64,000 bases of DNA from Acestrorhynchus altus (GCA_034509495.1 CM067510.1:28837889-28901888); one strand, 5' to 3'; positions 1-12,494 are shown, numbered from the stretch's first letter. Program-made: numbers and translations. The notes: generated by a model not told the origin, from the letters alone.

Positions 1-581
1 ACACACACTCTGACAGACAGACCCTCACTCACACACACTCTGCCAGACCCTCACTCACACACACTCTGCAAGACCCTCACTCACACACACTCTGACAGAC
101 AGACCCTCATTCACACACACTCTGCCAGACTCTCTCTCACACACACACAGACCCTCACTCACTCACACACACTCTGACAGACCCTCACTCACGCACACAC
201 ACTCTGAAAGACCCTTACTCACACACTCTGCCAGAGCCTCAATCAGACACACTGCCAGACCCTCACGCACACACACTCTGACAGCGCCTCAATCGGACAC
301 TCTGCCAGACCCTCACTCACTTACACTCTGCCAGATCCTCAATCAGACACACTCTGACAGACAAACCCTCACTCACACACACTTTGCCAGACAGACCCTC
401 ACTCACACACAGTCTGCCAGACAGACCCTCACCCACACACACTCTGCCAGACCTTCACTCCCTCACACTCTGCCAGACACTCACACAGACTCTGACAAAC
501 CCTCACTCATACACTCTGCCAGACCCTGAAACACTCTCAGCCAGACCCTCAGTCTCACACACACTTTGCCAGAGCCACACA

Positions 582-654
<73 letters not shown>

Positions 655-713
655 CTTGTCCCTCACTCACACCTACACTCTGCTTGACCCTCTCTCTCAC
701 ATACACACACATA

Positions 714-757
<44 letters not shown>

Positions 758-806
758 TAGACCCTCACTCATTAACACTCTGCCAGACCCTCACTCACAC
801 ACATGG
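1..806. repeat. Minisatellite of (CA)-rich ~26-bp units with embedded (CA)n
   Basis: Imperfect tandem units of the form CACACACTCTGCCAGACCCT run from the window start to about 800, with pure (CA)n tracts near 589-650 and 714-756. The long His/Thr-rich or Val/Cys-rich frames on both strands come only from this repeat. The array probably continues left of the window. Confidence 0.95.
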
Positions 807-1305
807 CTCAGCTCGGGATGGAGCAGAGTGGCAGAAGAACTCCTGGAGAATTTTACTGAGCTCTGAAGCAGTTAGAGAACCAGTCAGAAAACCAAACTGC
901 AGAACCAACTCCAACCTGAACACATTGCGCAGCAGCTGCAGAGGATGTGTTCATTTCTCAATGCAGCTGTTAATATCAGAGGGCTTCACTGAGGAGTTCA
1001 TCTGTTCAGCTGATCGCGATGAGCTGTTCAGATGAGATCAGGATGAGCTTTAAACATGTTTATTCAACTGATCATGATTCATTTATTACTTATTTATTAT
1101 TCTTAACATCCCAACTAAACTACCTCAGCCAATTACAGCGGTTCTCAACTAACTTGACTGATCACAAGTAAACTTCCTAGGTCAGTCTTACACACTAAAC
1201 ACAGTGCTGAGTCTGTATTGGACAAACACAGCAGTTTCGGTTGTTTTGACTCAGCAAATGTAACCTAATTTTAACTACATTACTGGGTTAACAGACCCTA
1301 ATATG
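807..1305. other. Unannotated sequence upstream of exon 2
   Basis: I see no gene or clear repeat here. The stretch around 960-1050 has repeated ctgatcgcgatgagctgttc-like words but no usable frame. A signal-peptide exon for adamts14 was sought and not found. Confidence 0.5.
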
Positions 1306-1820
1306 GGTTCCAAGTGGTTGGAGGTGGTTGCTATAGAACCTTTGGTCGTTGATGTAGTGTTGCAAATTAGCTGTTAAGTAGTTATTAGTTGCTCACTATG
1401 GTGTTGTTAAGTAGTTGCTAGGTGGTTGGTATGGTGTTGCTAAGTGGTTGCCAGGTGGTTGCTAAGTAGTTGCTATGATATTCCAGGTGGTTGCTATGTT
1501 GTATTTAAGTAGATGCCGGGTGGTTGATATGTTGTTAAGTAGTTGCTATGGTATCCTGAGTGGTTGCTATGAAGTTGCTGAGTTGTAGAAAAGTGGTTGC
1601 TATGTTATAGTTAAATAGATGCTAGGTGGTTGATATGCTGTTTAGTAGTTGCTATGGTATCCTGAGTGGTTGCTATAATGTTGCTGAGTTGTTGAAAGGT
1701 GGTTGCTGTGTTGTAGTTAAGTAGATGCTAGATGGTTATGTTATTGTTTATTAGTTGCTATGGTATCCTGAGTGGTTGCTACAAAGTTGCTCAGTTGTTG
1801 AAAGTTGGTTGCTATGGTAT
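1306..1820. repeat. GTTGCTA-type minisatellite
   Basis: Degenerate tandem units built on GGTTGCTATGGTGTTGCTAA and variants (AAGTGGTTGC, AGGTGGTTGC, TGGTATCCTGAGTGG). The same family recurs near 40150-40330, 41166-41245, 44860-44925 and 54100-54350. Confidence 0.85.
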
Positions 1821-2011
1821 CCATGTTGGTTTGCAATGCACAAGCCAACATTTTGTGCAGTGAATTTAGATTAAATTCTTGACTAAAATCTTCCTGGGTC
1901 AAAACAACCCAGTGCTGTGTTTGTTCAGTACTGCCCAGCACTGGCTTATTTCAACCAGTTTGTGCAGTACAGTGTGTGAAGTTCTTCTTAACTAACTCAA
2001 CTAATCACCAA

Positions 2012-2170
2012 TCTCGCTCCTGGAGAGCTACCTTCCTGCAGGTTTCAGCTCCAGCCCAAATCTACCACCTCCCATTCAGCCAATCAAGAACTTCCAAAGG
2101 CAGTAATTAGTTGGATCAGGTAGTGGGTTAGGGTTGAATATAAAGTCTGCTGGAAGGTAGCTCTCCATGG
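2012..2170. mobile_element. Short nonautonomous element with inverted ends (copy 1)
   Basis: GGAGAGCTACCTTCC at 2022-2036 is the exact inverse of GGAAGGTAGCTCTCC at 2152-2166. Between them is a ~115-bp core containing a CAGCCAATCA-like segment. A second, decayed copy on the opposite strand lies at 19126-19330. The size and inverted ends suggest a MITE; the superfamily is not clear. Confidence 0.65.
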
Positions 2171-3059
2171 GTTGGTGACATGTTGTACCTTGTATTGATG
2201 GTACACTGGTCATAACAGGGAGAACGGCCCCTCTATCATTGCCTCTGTAGACCCGGAACTCTAACCCTTCCAACACATCACACATGGCCACACACCTGCA
2301 GCGTATCACTCTGGTGTGAGTGGAGAGCAGAGTTCTATTACTGTGAGATGTGGGATCTCATGTGGACCCAGGCTGAGTGGAAAAAGGCAGATCTTCTGGT
2401 AAATCAAGCTGAGAGTGACACAGTGAGGCAGTTGCTCTGCTCAGCCACTATATCATATGCAAACTGTGACAAAATAAGTCACAAATACAACAGAACAGAC
2501 TACGTCAATATGAAAATCAGATACAAAATAATCTCAAAATAAGTAATACAAACTGACTGTATTAAAATAAAGTCACCAACCCCACTGAACAGTCAACGTA
2601 AAAGGCAATAATATGAAAGAACAAACACTGTCTCAAAATGAAAGCAACTAATACAATCGGACTGTATTCTGATCTGAAAAATGTCCATGTCCATAACTCA
2701 TAATCATAATCCAGTCTGAACCATGAGTTTGTGATCTGTTACATCACTACAATGAATGTATGTTTAAATTATAGCTATAAATATTACAATACATTAATAA
2801 ATGCCCTGTTTTCAGGGAACTCTGTTAACCCCTGAATGCTTTTACCTGAAGTTGTGTGTGTGCTGGGAATGTTTAGCTGCAGCTGTTCTGGTTACGCTGT
2901 CTGTGTGAGTGTCTGTGCTCATGAATACATCACTTTTAAGTCGGTTTTAAAATATGGATACTAATATTGAATTGCTGGACCTGAAATGCCCATCTCTGGT
3001 TATTCCAGGTTTTCCACTTTTATATTAGGTTTGGTAGAATACTAATGGCTCTTACTTCA
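2171..3059. other. Intergenic or intron 1 sequence, no gene seen
   Basis: AT-rich sequence without recognisable coding content. Short frames around 2076-2542 lack family signatures and splice context. Confidence 0.5.
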
Positions 3060-3487
3060 CCTTGAATTCATTTTGCTAAGAATGGCTTGGCAGGCTGAGC
3101 TGCAGCAGAGCCAGTCAGGCAGTTGGAATAAAATCCTGGGGTGGATTTTGACTTGATGGACCTAAAATACCCACCACTAAGGGGTATAAGCATTGAGCTT
3201 TGGAGCAGTGGAACTTTTTTCCCTGAAGTGATGGTGCTCCAGTATTTATGGAGGGATGGTTTGGGATGTTGGGGATGAGATGGAGTGGAGATCATTCAGT
3301 ATCATAATGCCCAATACTGAATGCAATCAAAACCTCAAAGCAATGTTCCAAAACATATTACAAAGTCTCCCCTGGACTGTAGAGAGAGTACTTCAACAAA
3401 AGCTGGATAAACTCTTTTCAATGTCCTTAATTTCAGAAAAAAAAAAGAATGAGCAGGTGTCCCAATACTTTTGTCCATATAGAGCAT
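3060..3487 (+). mobile_element. Decayed Tc1/mariner-like element, 3' end
   Basis: The region ends with caggtgtcccaatacttttg tccatatag, the type of terminus common to fish Tc1-like elements. Translation shows a remnant of the C-terminal transposase and the sequence is shared with 49965-50105 (segments tacaa-agtctcccctggac / aacaaaagc..gaaactctt, and gatttcag-aa..gaatgagcaggtgt). It lies about 290 bp before exon 2 and has no intact frame. Confidence 0.6.
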
Positions 3488-3774
3488 GATGTTGGTCCTT
3501 ATATGAGAAGTGGGCAGTATGAGGGCAAAAGATCATTGTTCTGATAAATTTAGTTTTAATGGTCAACATGAAATGTTTGTGATATTGTGTGTGTACATAA
3601 CAGGGGCTTCACCTATTGGTGGCGCTGTATCATTACTTAGAAAGAATGTTTGTAAAATATTATTTAATGAATAATAATGTCTGGGGTTTTCGGCTGACTG
3701 AACTGAACAGATGTTGTACAATATGTGTGTTAGTCTCATGCTAGTCTGATGCTTGTGCTGTTCCTCTTCTGCAG

Positions 3775-4163
3775 CTAACCTCTCAGGGAAGCTGAGTGAA
3801 TATGGCCTGATCGTTCCGTTCAGCACGGACTCTCATGGACACTATGTCTCCCACGTCCTCTCGGCCTTTGGCTCTGCAACTGCTTCAGGAAAAACCAAAC
3901 GGGTGACCCGCAGCATCCCTGAGAGAGAGCAACAGAGAGAAGGAGACTCTCAACAGGTGTTTTTTAACGTCACCGTGTTTGGCAAAGAACTGCACTTGCG
4001 GCTGAAGGCCAATGACAGGCTGGTGGCCCCTGGAGCCCACCTCGAGTGGCATGAGGACTTTGAGCAGAAGGCCAAGATGCGTATCCGGGGAGACTGTGTG
4101 TTCACTGGAGACGTGACGGATATGCCAGATGCATCGGTGGCCATCAGCAACTGTGATGGACTG
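3775..4163 (+). CDS. adamts14: adamts14 exon 2 (prodomain), procollagen N-proteinase family
   Basis: This is an internal exon of an ADAMTS2/3/14-type secreted zinc metalloprotease, a family that removes the N-propeptides of fibrillar collagens outside the cell. It encodes most of the N-terminal part of the prodomain. Visible segments are NLSGKLSEYG, FFNVTVFGKELHLRL (with an NVT glycosylation sequon), RLVAPGAHLEW, GDCVFTGDV and the conserved end AISNCDGL. The acceptor is a pyrimidine tract ending in tctgcag and the donor is ctg|gtaggt. The exon enters in phase 1 and leaves in phase 0, 389 nt. The opening LSGKL and the NVTVFGKELHLRL stretch fit ADAMTS14 better than ADAMTS2 or ADAMTS3, as I recall those families. 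The missing first exon should carry the start and signal peptide; none is recognisable in 1-3774. Family certain, paralogue likely. Confidence 0.95.
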
Positions 4164-4329
4164 GTAGGTAATGCAATGCTCAAGTGTTATAGATAAAAAA
4201 CCCACAATGCATTGCTGCTTACCAAGGGTGCTACAGCGACAGCCAGGTTGTTAAAGAACGCTCTGATTTGTCCAGTTTGTATGATAAGAGTGTTGGCCAT
4301 GCATTGCCATTTCTGTTTGTGTATGTTGG

Positions 4330-4640
4330 GTCTAACTTTCTGGTCTAACCCTAACTTTAAGGCTCTTTGGCTGAGTGCTGAGTGATTTAGAGGCTGAACC
4401 CATAATGCACTGTTTGTACCAGCCTGGAACTGGAGTTCAACTGAGTTAGGCTGAGACTAAGGGGCTAGGGTGAGGGGTTGGACTGGGTTTTGTATTGAGG
4501 TTAGGATTACATTTTGAATTAAGTTTAAAGTTAGGATTAGGACCAGGATGACTGTTAGGAATAGGATTAGGGCTAGAATGAAGTTTAAGATTAGATTGTG
4601 GATTAAAGTTAAAATTAGGATTAGGATTCAGGCCAGGATG
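4330..4640. repeat. Degenerate GGATTAG/GTTAGG-like tandem repeat
   Basis: Repeated words such as TTAGGATTAGG, GGGTTAG-like and TAGGGCTAG recur with a loose 6 to 12-bp spacing. They resemble an eroded telomere-like simple repeat but are too irregular to call interstitial telomeric DNA. Confidence 0.6.
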
Positions 4641-5165
4641 AGGCTGTGGATTAGTGCAGGATTAGGTTGTGGATTGGGTAGGGTTGTAAGAATGGATGAA
4701 AGGAGGCACACACCAGCTACATGAAGGATCTGGGAGATTTTCATGAACCATGGAGGAGACCCAACAGGGAGCATGTCAGCCTGCAATGGTGCTGTGCCAG
4801 ACGTTTCTTCAGTGATGTGTCCAACTTTTGTCTTGTTCGTGATACACATTGCAACCATCACATTGCCAGACCTGTCCCAAATTGAAAATGTGTGGCATGC
4901 TATTGGACACTAACACTTCACCCTTGCAGGAACTAGGTGAAAATATTCAAACTGAATGGGATGGATTATCACAGGACACCATTGAGAACCTTTACAACTC
5001 CATTCTGAGACATGGGGCAAGTTTGTTTATAACAGAAACTGTACTGAGACACTACTTGTGTATGTGTAGCTCAATAAATATTGCCCTTCTCAGTCAAAAT
5101 TTCCTGCTAACCTTTATCTTCTTTCCAGCATTACAATCCCAAACGTCCTTCTGGATGCAACTATT
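4641..5165 (+). mobile_element. Tc1-like transposon remnant, family A copy 1
   Basis: The sense strand reads in broken frames through a DLSQIEN-like piece (catalytic DxNPIE region of Tc1 transposases), ELGENIQTEWDGLSQDTIEN and LY.SILRHG. The 3' end includes caataaatattgcccttctc and ends cagcattacaatcccaaacg. Related copies lie at 7030-7200, 31040-31510, 32360-32900, 49365-49715 and 51798-52370. It has several stops and frameshifts and is inactive. Confidence 0.75.
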
Positions 5166-5299
5166 TTTTGATAACAAGTGTTTTTGTTGTGTGACACTAG
5201 CAGAAGTCCCTCTTTGTTATCTTGATTTTCTTTTGATCTTTGAGCCTCCAATATGACGTTAGAGTGGAACATGCATAAGGCATCGGTATACAAGCTTTA

Positions 5300-5560
5300 A
5301 CTCTTTTCTTTAAGCCTTTTCTTTTAAGAGCAAATCGTGGCCTTCATCAGCAATCGAGATTTCCACATCAGGCTGCATAAAGCACCACTGTTCGGTGAAC
5401 ACGTACGCACACACAAAGGCATCATTCATTAAAGAGACATCGATTACTCTCCTGGGCCATCTCGGCTTGGGCCGCGGGGACAATGGCACAGTCATGGCAG
5501 CGGCGGGCCGTGGGGATGCTTCGTGTGTTTCTGCAGGGGCTGTAAAAACGCTATTTTGCT
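5300..5560. other. GC-richer non-repeat block, possible conserved noncoding element
   Basis: This stretch (around aatcgtggccttcatcagca and ggccatctcggcttgggccg) lacks repeat features and is richer in GC and CpG than its surroundings. No exon with family homology is visible. Regulatory conservation is only an inference. Confidence 0.25.
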
Positions 5561-6340
5561 CATTTACTCCTGCTTTGACATGAGGTTTTAACCCTTAGAA
5601 CTCGCTGTTAACCCTAATTATGAGTTATTATCGGCATATGTGAGTCTGAGATTTTTAAAGGGCCCATAATCTATATTTTTCTTTTGTTTTTTGGACCTGT
5701 TTATGGACTAATGTCTCCTACTCTAGGGTATAGTAGTGATTATTGAGGTGTTTTTGGACTAATATCTCCTATTTTAATGTGTAGAATAATGTATAGCTTT
5801 TCATCTCAGACTATTGTAGGCATGTCTAGTTGTACAGGATTTAGGAGCAATGACATACCCTTCATCTACATCTACACGTCTGCGTCTTATTGCCAAATCT
5901 ATGTTTAGCCCATGTTTGCTTTTTAGAGAAAAACAAAAACCTGTAACAACACAACACAACACACAAACGCTCATAGGTAGACAGTATGTACCAGCATCTT
6001 CTCACTTCTGTTTACTGATGCTGTGCATTGCTCTCTGTTAATGACGTTGCCTCTGTTCCACTAAAACTGGTGTAAACGCAGACCAATGAAGCAGTTATTT
6101 GGGTGGAAAAGTGCTAACTGTAAACCTTCAGTCTGTCCAGCATCAGTGTTTGTGTGTAGAAGGGAAGATTTTTTATTATGATCTGAATTTAATGGGAAGT
6201 TAGCATCTACAGTCCTGCTCTCTGTTTTTTTTTTTCATTGAAAGAGCCCAACCTGAAAGCAGTGAAATATATAGAGAACTGTGCATCTGTTTAAGTATTT
6301 CTGTAATTAATCTTGAATAGCACAGCAGTAATGACTCCAG
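5561..6340. other. Intron 2 sequence, nothing recognised
   Basis: AT-rich sequence with no coding or mobile-element signature that I could identify. Confidence 0.5.
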
Positions 6341-6620
6341 ACCTCTAAGGGTTAAAGTGAAAACAGCCGAAGAGCAGGCTGCAGTCTGAGAGCTGGGCCG
6401 AGATCAGGTTACATGTCACAGCAGAGCCGCCTTCAGTCCAGAAAGAGGCCGGCGAAGTGAAAGCCCGCCTGCTTGGCTATGGTGTTCGCTGCCATGTGGC
6501 AGTAGGAGTGACTGATTTATCATCGGCTGCCGGAAATGTTACCTCCGAGATCATCCTGTAGAGCTCTGAAGTTTCTGTCAGTCGCTGAGCCGGCCCGCCA
6601 GGAATGAGACTAACAGAATT
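6340..6620. other. GC-richer non-repeat block, possible conserved noncoding element
   Basis: A block with balanced composition and several CpGs (gccgccttcagtcc, ggctgccggaaatgttacct, gagccggcccgcc) between AT-rich flanks. No frame or splice structure supports an exon. Confidence 0.25.
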
Positions 6621-7019
6621 AATGCTCAGATGGGAGCTGTGGAGATCATGTACTTAAGCTCCATCATTATTTACAGGCATCAGAACAGAGCAGGGCTGGA
6701 TGCTCCCTTAAAAATAATGATCTTCAATGGGTTTCTTGAGCAGTGTTACAGAAAAAACCCATGTCCTTTCAATGATCTACAAAACTTTTGTAATATTGTA
6801 TATACACTCCATTACAAACCATTATGAACACGTTTTTTTATAGGACTAAAACGGTTTCTTCTATGGCATCACTGAAAGACCCATAGAAGCACCTTTATTT
6901 TTAAGAGCAGAGGAAGGCAATGGTTTGGTCTTCATTACAGGCCAGTGTTATGTTAACGAGGTCCTGCAATCAGTGGTTTTACCTTTTCTGAACACACACT
7001 CACACACTATACAAACAGG

Positions 7020-7200
7020 GCAACACTCACCTTGAAGACACAGATACCAGTCACCTATAGCCAATTAAAAATGTGTGGGATGCTACTGGATGCTCTGCAA
7101 CACTCCACCCCTACTGCAAAATCTACAGGAACTGAGAATATTCCAGATGTATGGGCTGGATTATCACAGGATAAGGAACATTAGGAACATGCTGAGATGG
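7020..7200 (+). mobile_element. Tc1-like fragment, family A
   Basis: The words caattaaaaatgtgtgggatgc tactgga and aggaactgagaatattccag parallel caaattgaaaatgtgtggcatgc and aggaactaggtgaaaatatt in copy 1. This is a short 3' transposase fragment with frames broken. Confidence 0.6.
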
Positions 7201-9419
7201 GCTGTGCATGCAAGAAACCCTTCAAACATCACACAGCTGAAAGCTACTTGGAGGAGTGGGAAAAACCTTCTCTCACTGGATGGCAGAGAATGGTAGATGG
7301 TTATAAGAATCGCCCAATTGAAGCTATTTTAGCCAAAAGGGAATACCAGCTATCGTTTCTTCATATTTCTTAACAAATATTTTAATTGATTATATGCTCC
7401 TATTAGTGTGAATTATTAGTGTAAATCATTATTTCACAAGCATTAAAATATCTTCATTCATAATAATATTCAGCCTATGTTCAGTCAGGTGAGTCCAGGC
7501 TTTCATCTGGTGCTTTCATAACTGTGACTTGGCGTGTTGCAGTGTAGTGTAATAAATACCCTGAGCTTTCCTGAAAGGCGGGCGCTGGCAGGGAGGCTGC
7601 AGCCTCGTCCAAGTGTCTGTCACGTCTCTCATAAACTCAGCTTTCATCACACCAGCTGCCGTCCAAGGGGATAAACCCAGGCTGAAATAGAACGACAACC
7701 ATGTCATTCACACTGTGAGCTGTGAGAGTAACATGATTTGGGAAATCTGCATATGATTTACTGTTATATGAGCTTATTTATACTGACATAACTTCTAGAT
7801 TTTGGGTTAAAAACTAAAGCAACCCAAAGTGATACCAAGACAAATGAACCCTTATGAAATATTATGAAAAGAGAAAACCCAAATAAACACTCCTATACAT
7901 TATAAAGGATGTTGGTCCTAAAACACCCTCGATAAACACTCCTAAATGCCTCAATCAATGCTCATGTACACTATATTAGTCTGTGAACACTCTGATAAAC
8001 GTTGCCATATGCTAGAATAGAAGATAGTCCAGTTGAAGACAGAGTCCTTATTGCACTCTATTTTTCTGTTGTGGACTGTTTAATTGATGCATAATTAGTT
8101 GGCCATTCATGTCAATTTAATAATGTTGGTAAAATTATGATAGTCAATAATTCATTGAATAAATAACACAACCCACATTACTGACATGAGCTTTGGTTTT
8201 TACATCATAGCTTACATGTTGGTGAGCATATACTGATAAATGCAGTGAACTAGAGGGGGAAGAGATCTGATATCAGTATTGATATTTGCAAGTGATGCAT
8301 GATAAATGTGAGCCAGTCAGAGCAATGTGTACAGCATGAAAGATGGTGGTCATTCTGAGTGTTAGAGGTCAGTGCAGTTTTTTACACTGTAATTTCAACT
8401 TTATTTATTTAAAAATAAGCCCACCAGCTAAGTTACTGTAACCGTTACTCAGTGCTTTCAGTATCTTCACTGCTGCTGATCTTTAATTCCAGCTATTAGA
8501 CTGTGTTTCTCATACTGTTTTAATAACTACACGGCTGCTGCTCTTTAAATGACACAGGGTTTTTCCTTTAATAATGTTGTCCCTATTCAATAAATATTCC
8601 TAGTACATGTCTTCCTTCACAAGCTGGGTCAAAACTCATGTCCCGCCCTGCTCTGGATCTCCAGGCCTGAACCCGAGGAACAGTGGGTTTAACTCTGCTG
8701 CCGTGTGTGTCCTCACCCTCACTGTGTTTATATTGACTTGTTCCATTCACCCCCACCCACAGTCAACCTCCTGCTCTCCCCTCCCCACCATACTGTCCCA
8801 GGGAAACAAACACATAGATATCGATGAACTGACCAGTTTGCTGGTCAAAAGCACACAGCTACAGTGAATCGAGGACAGGAACACTGTTTGCATGGTGCAG
8901 TTTTTTTTTTCTCTTGTGTTTTGGTGTGGTTCAGAAAACAATGGAGGAATGAAGCAAACCACACTCCTGGGAGACCACAGCACTTTCTCAAGCCTCATTC
9001 GTCTTGGTAATTCACTGTTGAGTTAAACCAAACGATGTAGTTTTGTGGTTGACCTGGACTGCTGTTGACAAACCCTGTTTGAGAGTTTCCAGATTCCTGC
9101 AATGAGCACTGCAAACTTTATTGCCTTTTTTGAAAGCCCTTTCATAGATTCTGCTGCTGCTCCATTAAAAGACTCTGAGGCTACTCTAGTGTAGTGTATC
9201 TTGGTGAGAGATTGATGACTGTTAGACATTCCTCTACAACACACTAAAAGATATTTTGTCCAGTTCACAGACTTTGAAAGGTACCTTCAGTGGACTGAGA
9301 GAAGCAGGGTGGTTGTTCTGACAAAGCCACCATCACCTTCATTTCCACCTCAGTGTTGCTGTTAACAAGAACTCTGTTCTTCTATGGGCTAGAATTGTAT
9401 CATCTTTAGCAACAAATTC
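7200..9419. other. Intron 2 sequence, mostly unrecognised
   Basis: No gene is visible. The block near 7520-7700 (gaaaggcgggcgctggcagg) is GC-richer than its flanks and free of obvious repeats, so it may be conserved noncoding sequence. The rest is AT-rich. Confidence 0.4.
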
Positions 9420-9680
9420 AGGTTCTGTTTGGGATCCAACAACATTGAGTACAAGTGCAGTGGTGCCAGTCAGAGCATCCTGACCAGCAGTATCACGGTG
9501 TGCTATGGCACCTGCACCTCATCTTGCCGCAAGACCCTCCAGCACATCGGGAGAGTAGCTGAGAAGATCGTCAGCACGTCTTTGCCTTCCCTCCAAGACA
9601 TTTCGAGCGCTCACCTCACCCAGAAAGCCCTCTGCATGGCTTGTGATTCTACCCACACACACATAAAAAAGAAATGAAGT
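9420..9680 (+). mobile_element. LINE reverse-transcriptase C-terminal fragment
   Basis: The plus strand reads YGTCTSSCRKTLQHIGRVAE then KIVSTSLPSLQDISSAHLTQ KALCMACDSTHTH. This resembles the conserved C-terminal tail of non-LTR retrotransposon ORF2 proteins in fish (R-x-L-Q-R-V-V-x-x-A-x-x-I, then LPSLQDI and DxxHP). It stops soon after and lacks the catalytic core. Confidence 0.65.
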
Positions 9681-12290
9681 TATTGCATGTCCTGTGATGT
9701 GATTATTGCATATACGCACATTGAGATAACGTTGTTGAAACAATATATCACGAAGCCCTAGTTGGGTCCACACAACGAGTACAAACACTTGTGGTGGAGC
9801 AGTGGTAGAAGACAGCAGCAACTTTCTTGCAGACTGCTTGTCGAACCTGAGGAACATGAGTTGGTAGAGCTGCTGCTGTGCTCATGTCTGGGTCTGGAGA
9901 AGCCTGAATTTCATACCATCGTCTTTTTGTTGTTGGGTTCTACTGCATTTACGGTACTTAAGCCACAGGCAGAGCTCAGCAAATGGATATCTGCTCTCAG
10001 TGATAGCAGGGTTATGGCATTGCCCACATTCAGTCTTTGTGAGGAAACATGGGATTTTTGTCCAGTGCAGATATGCAATGTTTTCATGTGCAAATCAATA
10101 TGTAAACTTTTCTGAGACTAATCTCACCTGCATTAGCATTATCGATTTTTAGAGGAACGTTTATTTCTGTAGGCTTAAAAAATACCACTTAAGTACCAAT
10201 GCTGTATTCATTTTACTGCATTTGAAAGCCTTTATTGACTGCTGTCTGCAATGCTTTTGTAGGTGGGATTAATCTGATTTCGTACATAAGGGGGACCCTC
10301 AGCATCTTTAAAGTTGGACTGGGCAGTATATTTTGTAAATGTTGATATACTGAGATATATTTTGTATCAGGTAAAAAAAAATGTTCATATCATATCTCAT
10401 CTCAGGTTACATCTGTGTATGATTTTAATTATAAAATAGCGTGAATGGGTTGTTTGTGTGGAAATGCAGATTGTCATAGAAACACAACAATTAAAATTAC
10501 TATTTAAATATGCAGTATCCTCTGTTTCTTATAGCATTTCTCTTAAACATAATCAGATGTGAGTGTTTGTCATATCGCCCAGCCCTGTCTGCTCCTTCTC
10601 ATGATTCTCTTTTAACTGCTATAATTTTGTGATCAAATTACTGTGAAATGACAGCAAAAAAATAATGTTGGTCTTTTCTTTGTAGAGAATTTTAAAAACT
10701 ATTTTCCTGTAGTTTTCCTCTGTTGGACTGGACTATATTTGGCTCATCTGACATCAGATCAGCCAAAGAACCAATCACAGTTTACATTTCCTACCTTCAT
10801 TTCACTAGTTCCCCTAACCCACTTCCCCAGCACACCGTGCCCCGTAAAACACAGCACCACCTGTTAATCAACATCAGTCATACCATCCATTCATTCTACT
10901 ACCCCTTGTCTTTACACTGACCATTGTATCAACGCCACGTACCATACAGAAGCACGTTGTAGTTTTATACTGTAGTCTAGGCCTGAGAGATAGGGCAGTG
11001 TAATCGGATATTACTGATGATGGACATTTGACCCGATGCAGATATTTCACATGCATTAAAATGTGCTGTGTGGGAAAAAAACTGCATAGAAATGAAAGTT
11101 TCCACCACTCACACTGTCTTTTTCACACTCACCTGCCAGACGTGGTGGTGGCGAGGCGAGAAGATCCTTCCCCAAAGCTAAAATAATCCTGTATACTGCA
11201 TAACATCATGACACACTAATAATAACTTTTCAGCTGTTGAAAGCACTCTGTTCTGCCTATGAATACTTTTGTATTCTTTCCACCTCCATAACCGATTTAC
11301 AGCTACAACTTATTAGAGGCTGTGAATATATCAGAATATATCAGAATATATCAGTCACTGAAAATTTACGCATGAATAAACTTTTACATCACCCTGTTTT
11401 TCCCAAATTGTATTATCAATATGGTAGATATGAAAAATTAAGCTCTTGAAACAGTTAATAAACATATAAATGTAGTCATTCTTTTTTTTTTTTTTTTTAT
11501 AAAAAAGGAACAAGAGGCTCACATGTGTGTTGGTTCATCTTTTATTTAAAATTCAGCGAAACAGGGCTGACCTGCTGCTTATTATAACAAACAGTAAATG
11601 CTAGTTGAACTACATTAAGCCTTAATCAGGCTATAAATTGTGTGAACAAGCAGAACATGTAAAGCCTCAACTGTAAAGTATTAGCGGTTGTTCTTTAAAT
11701 GAAACAATGACTGTGGGTTTCCTGAAAGAAAAATGAGCATGTTTACTTTATCCGGTTTTAAAGCACTTCAGAATGGAGTGACAGTGTGTCCAGCAGTGCT
11801 GACGGTGTGCTGGTCACGCATATACACAGGTACTTTTGTGGCAACTTGGAAAATAAGGGGCTCTCGTTCTTCCACCACTTAAGTGAGGAACGTGCTGCAT
11901 TTGCTGACAGTTTTCCATCATTTCAGCAAGCAGATCTCTCTTCCTTTCTTCCATTTTATCAGATGGATTTTATTTCCGCTGTAGAGGATCGAGGAGCATA
12001 CTAATGTGCAAGAGTTTCTGTGTTGCACTGTTGTCGTATTTTGCATCCAATTCATTCAAGATGCCGATCTTTGTGCTTTTGCACAACTGTGTGTGTCATC
12101 ATCTGTAGGTGTTGTGACAGTGCTGCATTAGAATAACTGACAAAACTGTAACATAAGATTCCCCTGGCAGAATATCAGTGAAATCTGCTACAGGCTGAGT
12201 CTTGTCATCTGCAAACACCCCTTTAATTGCTGGAGTTTGCTCAGGGATCCTCTCAACCATCTTTTACTTTGAGGACAGTCCTACATATAT
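9681..12290. other. Intron 2 sequence, nothing firm
   Basis: No gene is recognised. Minor features are a triple atatcagaat repeat at 11325-11352 and an oligo-T tract at 11482-11500. Confidence 0.5.
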
Positions 12291-12294
12291 TTAA

Positions 12295-12463
12295 ATGGAA
12301 ATGAAAAAGGTGGGAACTCAAAGTTGGAAATCACAGAAGAAAGCGTTAACACATGTTAAGTTAGCACATGCAAGCAGCAGGTTCCGAAAGGCTGGACTGC
12401 TGTGTGCAAGAGGGCACTACAGCTTCAGAGTCAGCTTCACCCCTGGCGACAGCGACACAGAGA

Positions 12464-12470
<7 letters not shown>
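12295..12470 (+). mobile_element. Detached transposon fragment, inverted to 12933-13060
   Basis: The plus strand contains the words gttagcacatgcaagcagca and ggttccgaaaggctggactg, which are the reverse complement of the segment at 12933-13060 in the neighbouring element. The shared peptide is LAHASSRFRKAGLL. The fragment ends in a (TA)n tract. Confidence 0.75.

Positions 12471-12494
<24 letters not shown>

Noticed and set aside
384..866. 160-residue plus-strand open frame and overlapping minus-strand frames
   Set aside because: They are translations of a CA-rich minisatellite, made of His/Thr or Val/Cys repeats, with no splice or homology support.
800..870. Possible exon 1 of adamts14 starting at atggctcagctcgg
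   Set aside because: The predicted peptide is short, has no hydrophobic signal sequence and ends in a stop without a donor in the right phase.
4330..4640. Interstitial telomeric repeat
   Set aside because: The TTAGG-like words are too irregular; no run of perfect TTAGGG units exists.
4628..4861. Minus-strand 77-residue frame over 4628-4861
   Set aside because: It lies antisense to a Tc1-like remnant whose sense strand is plus.
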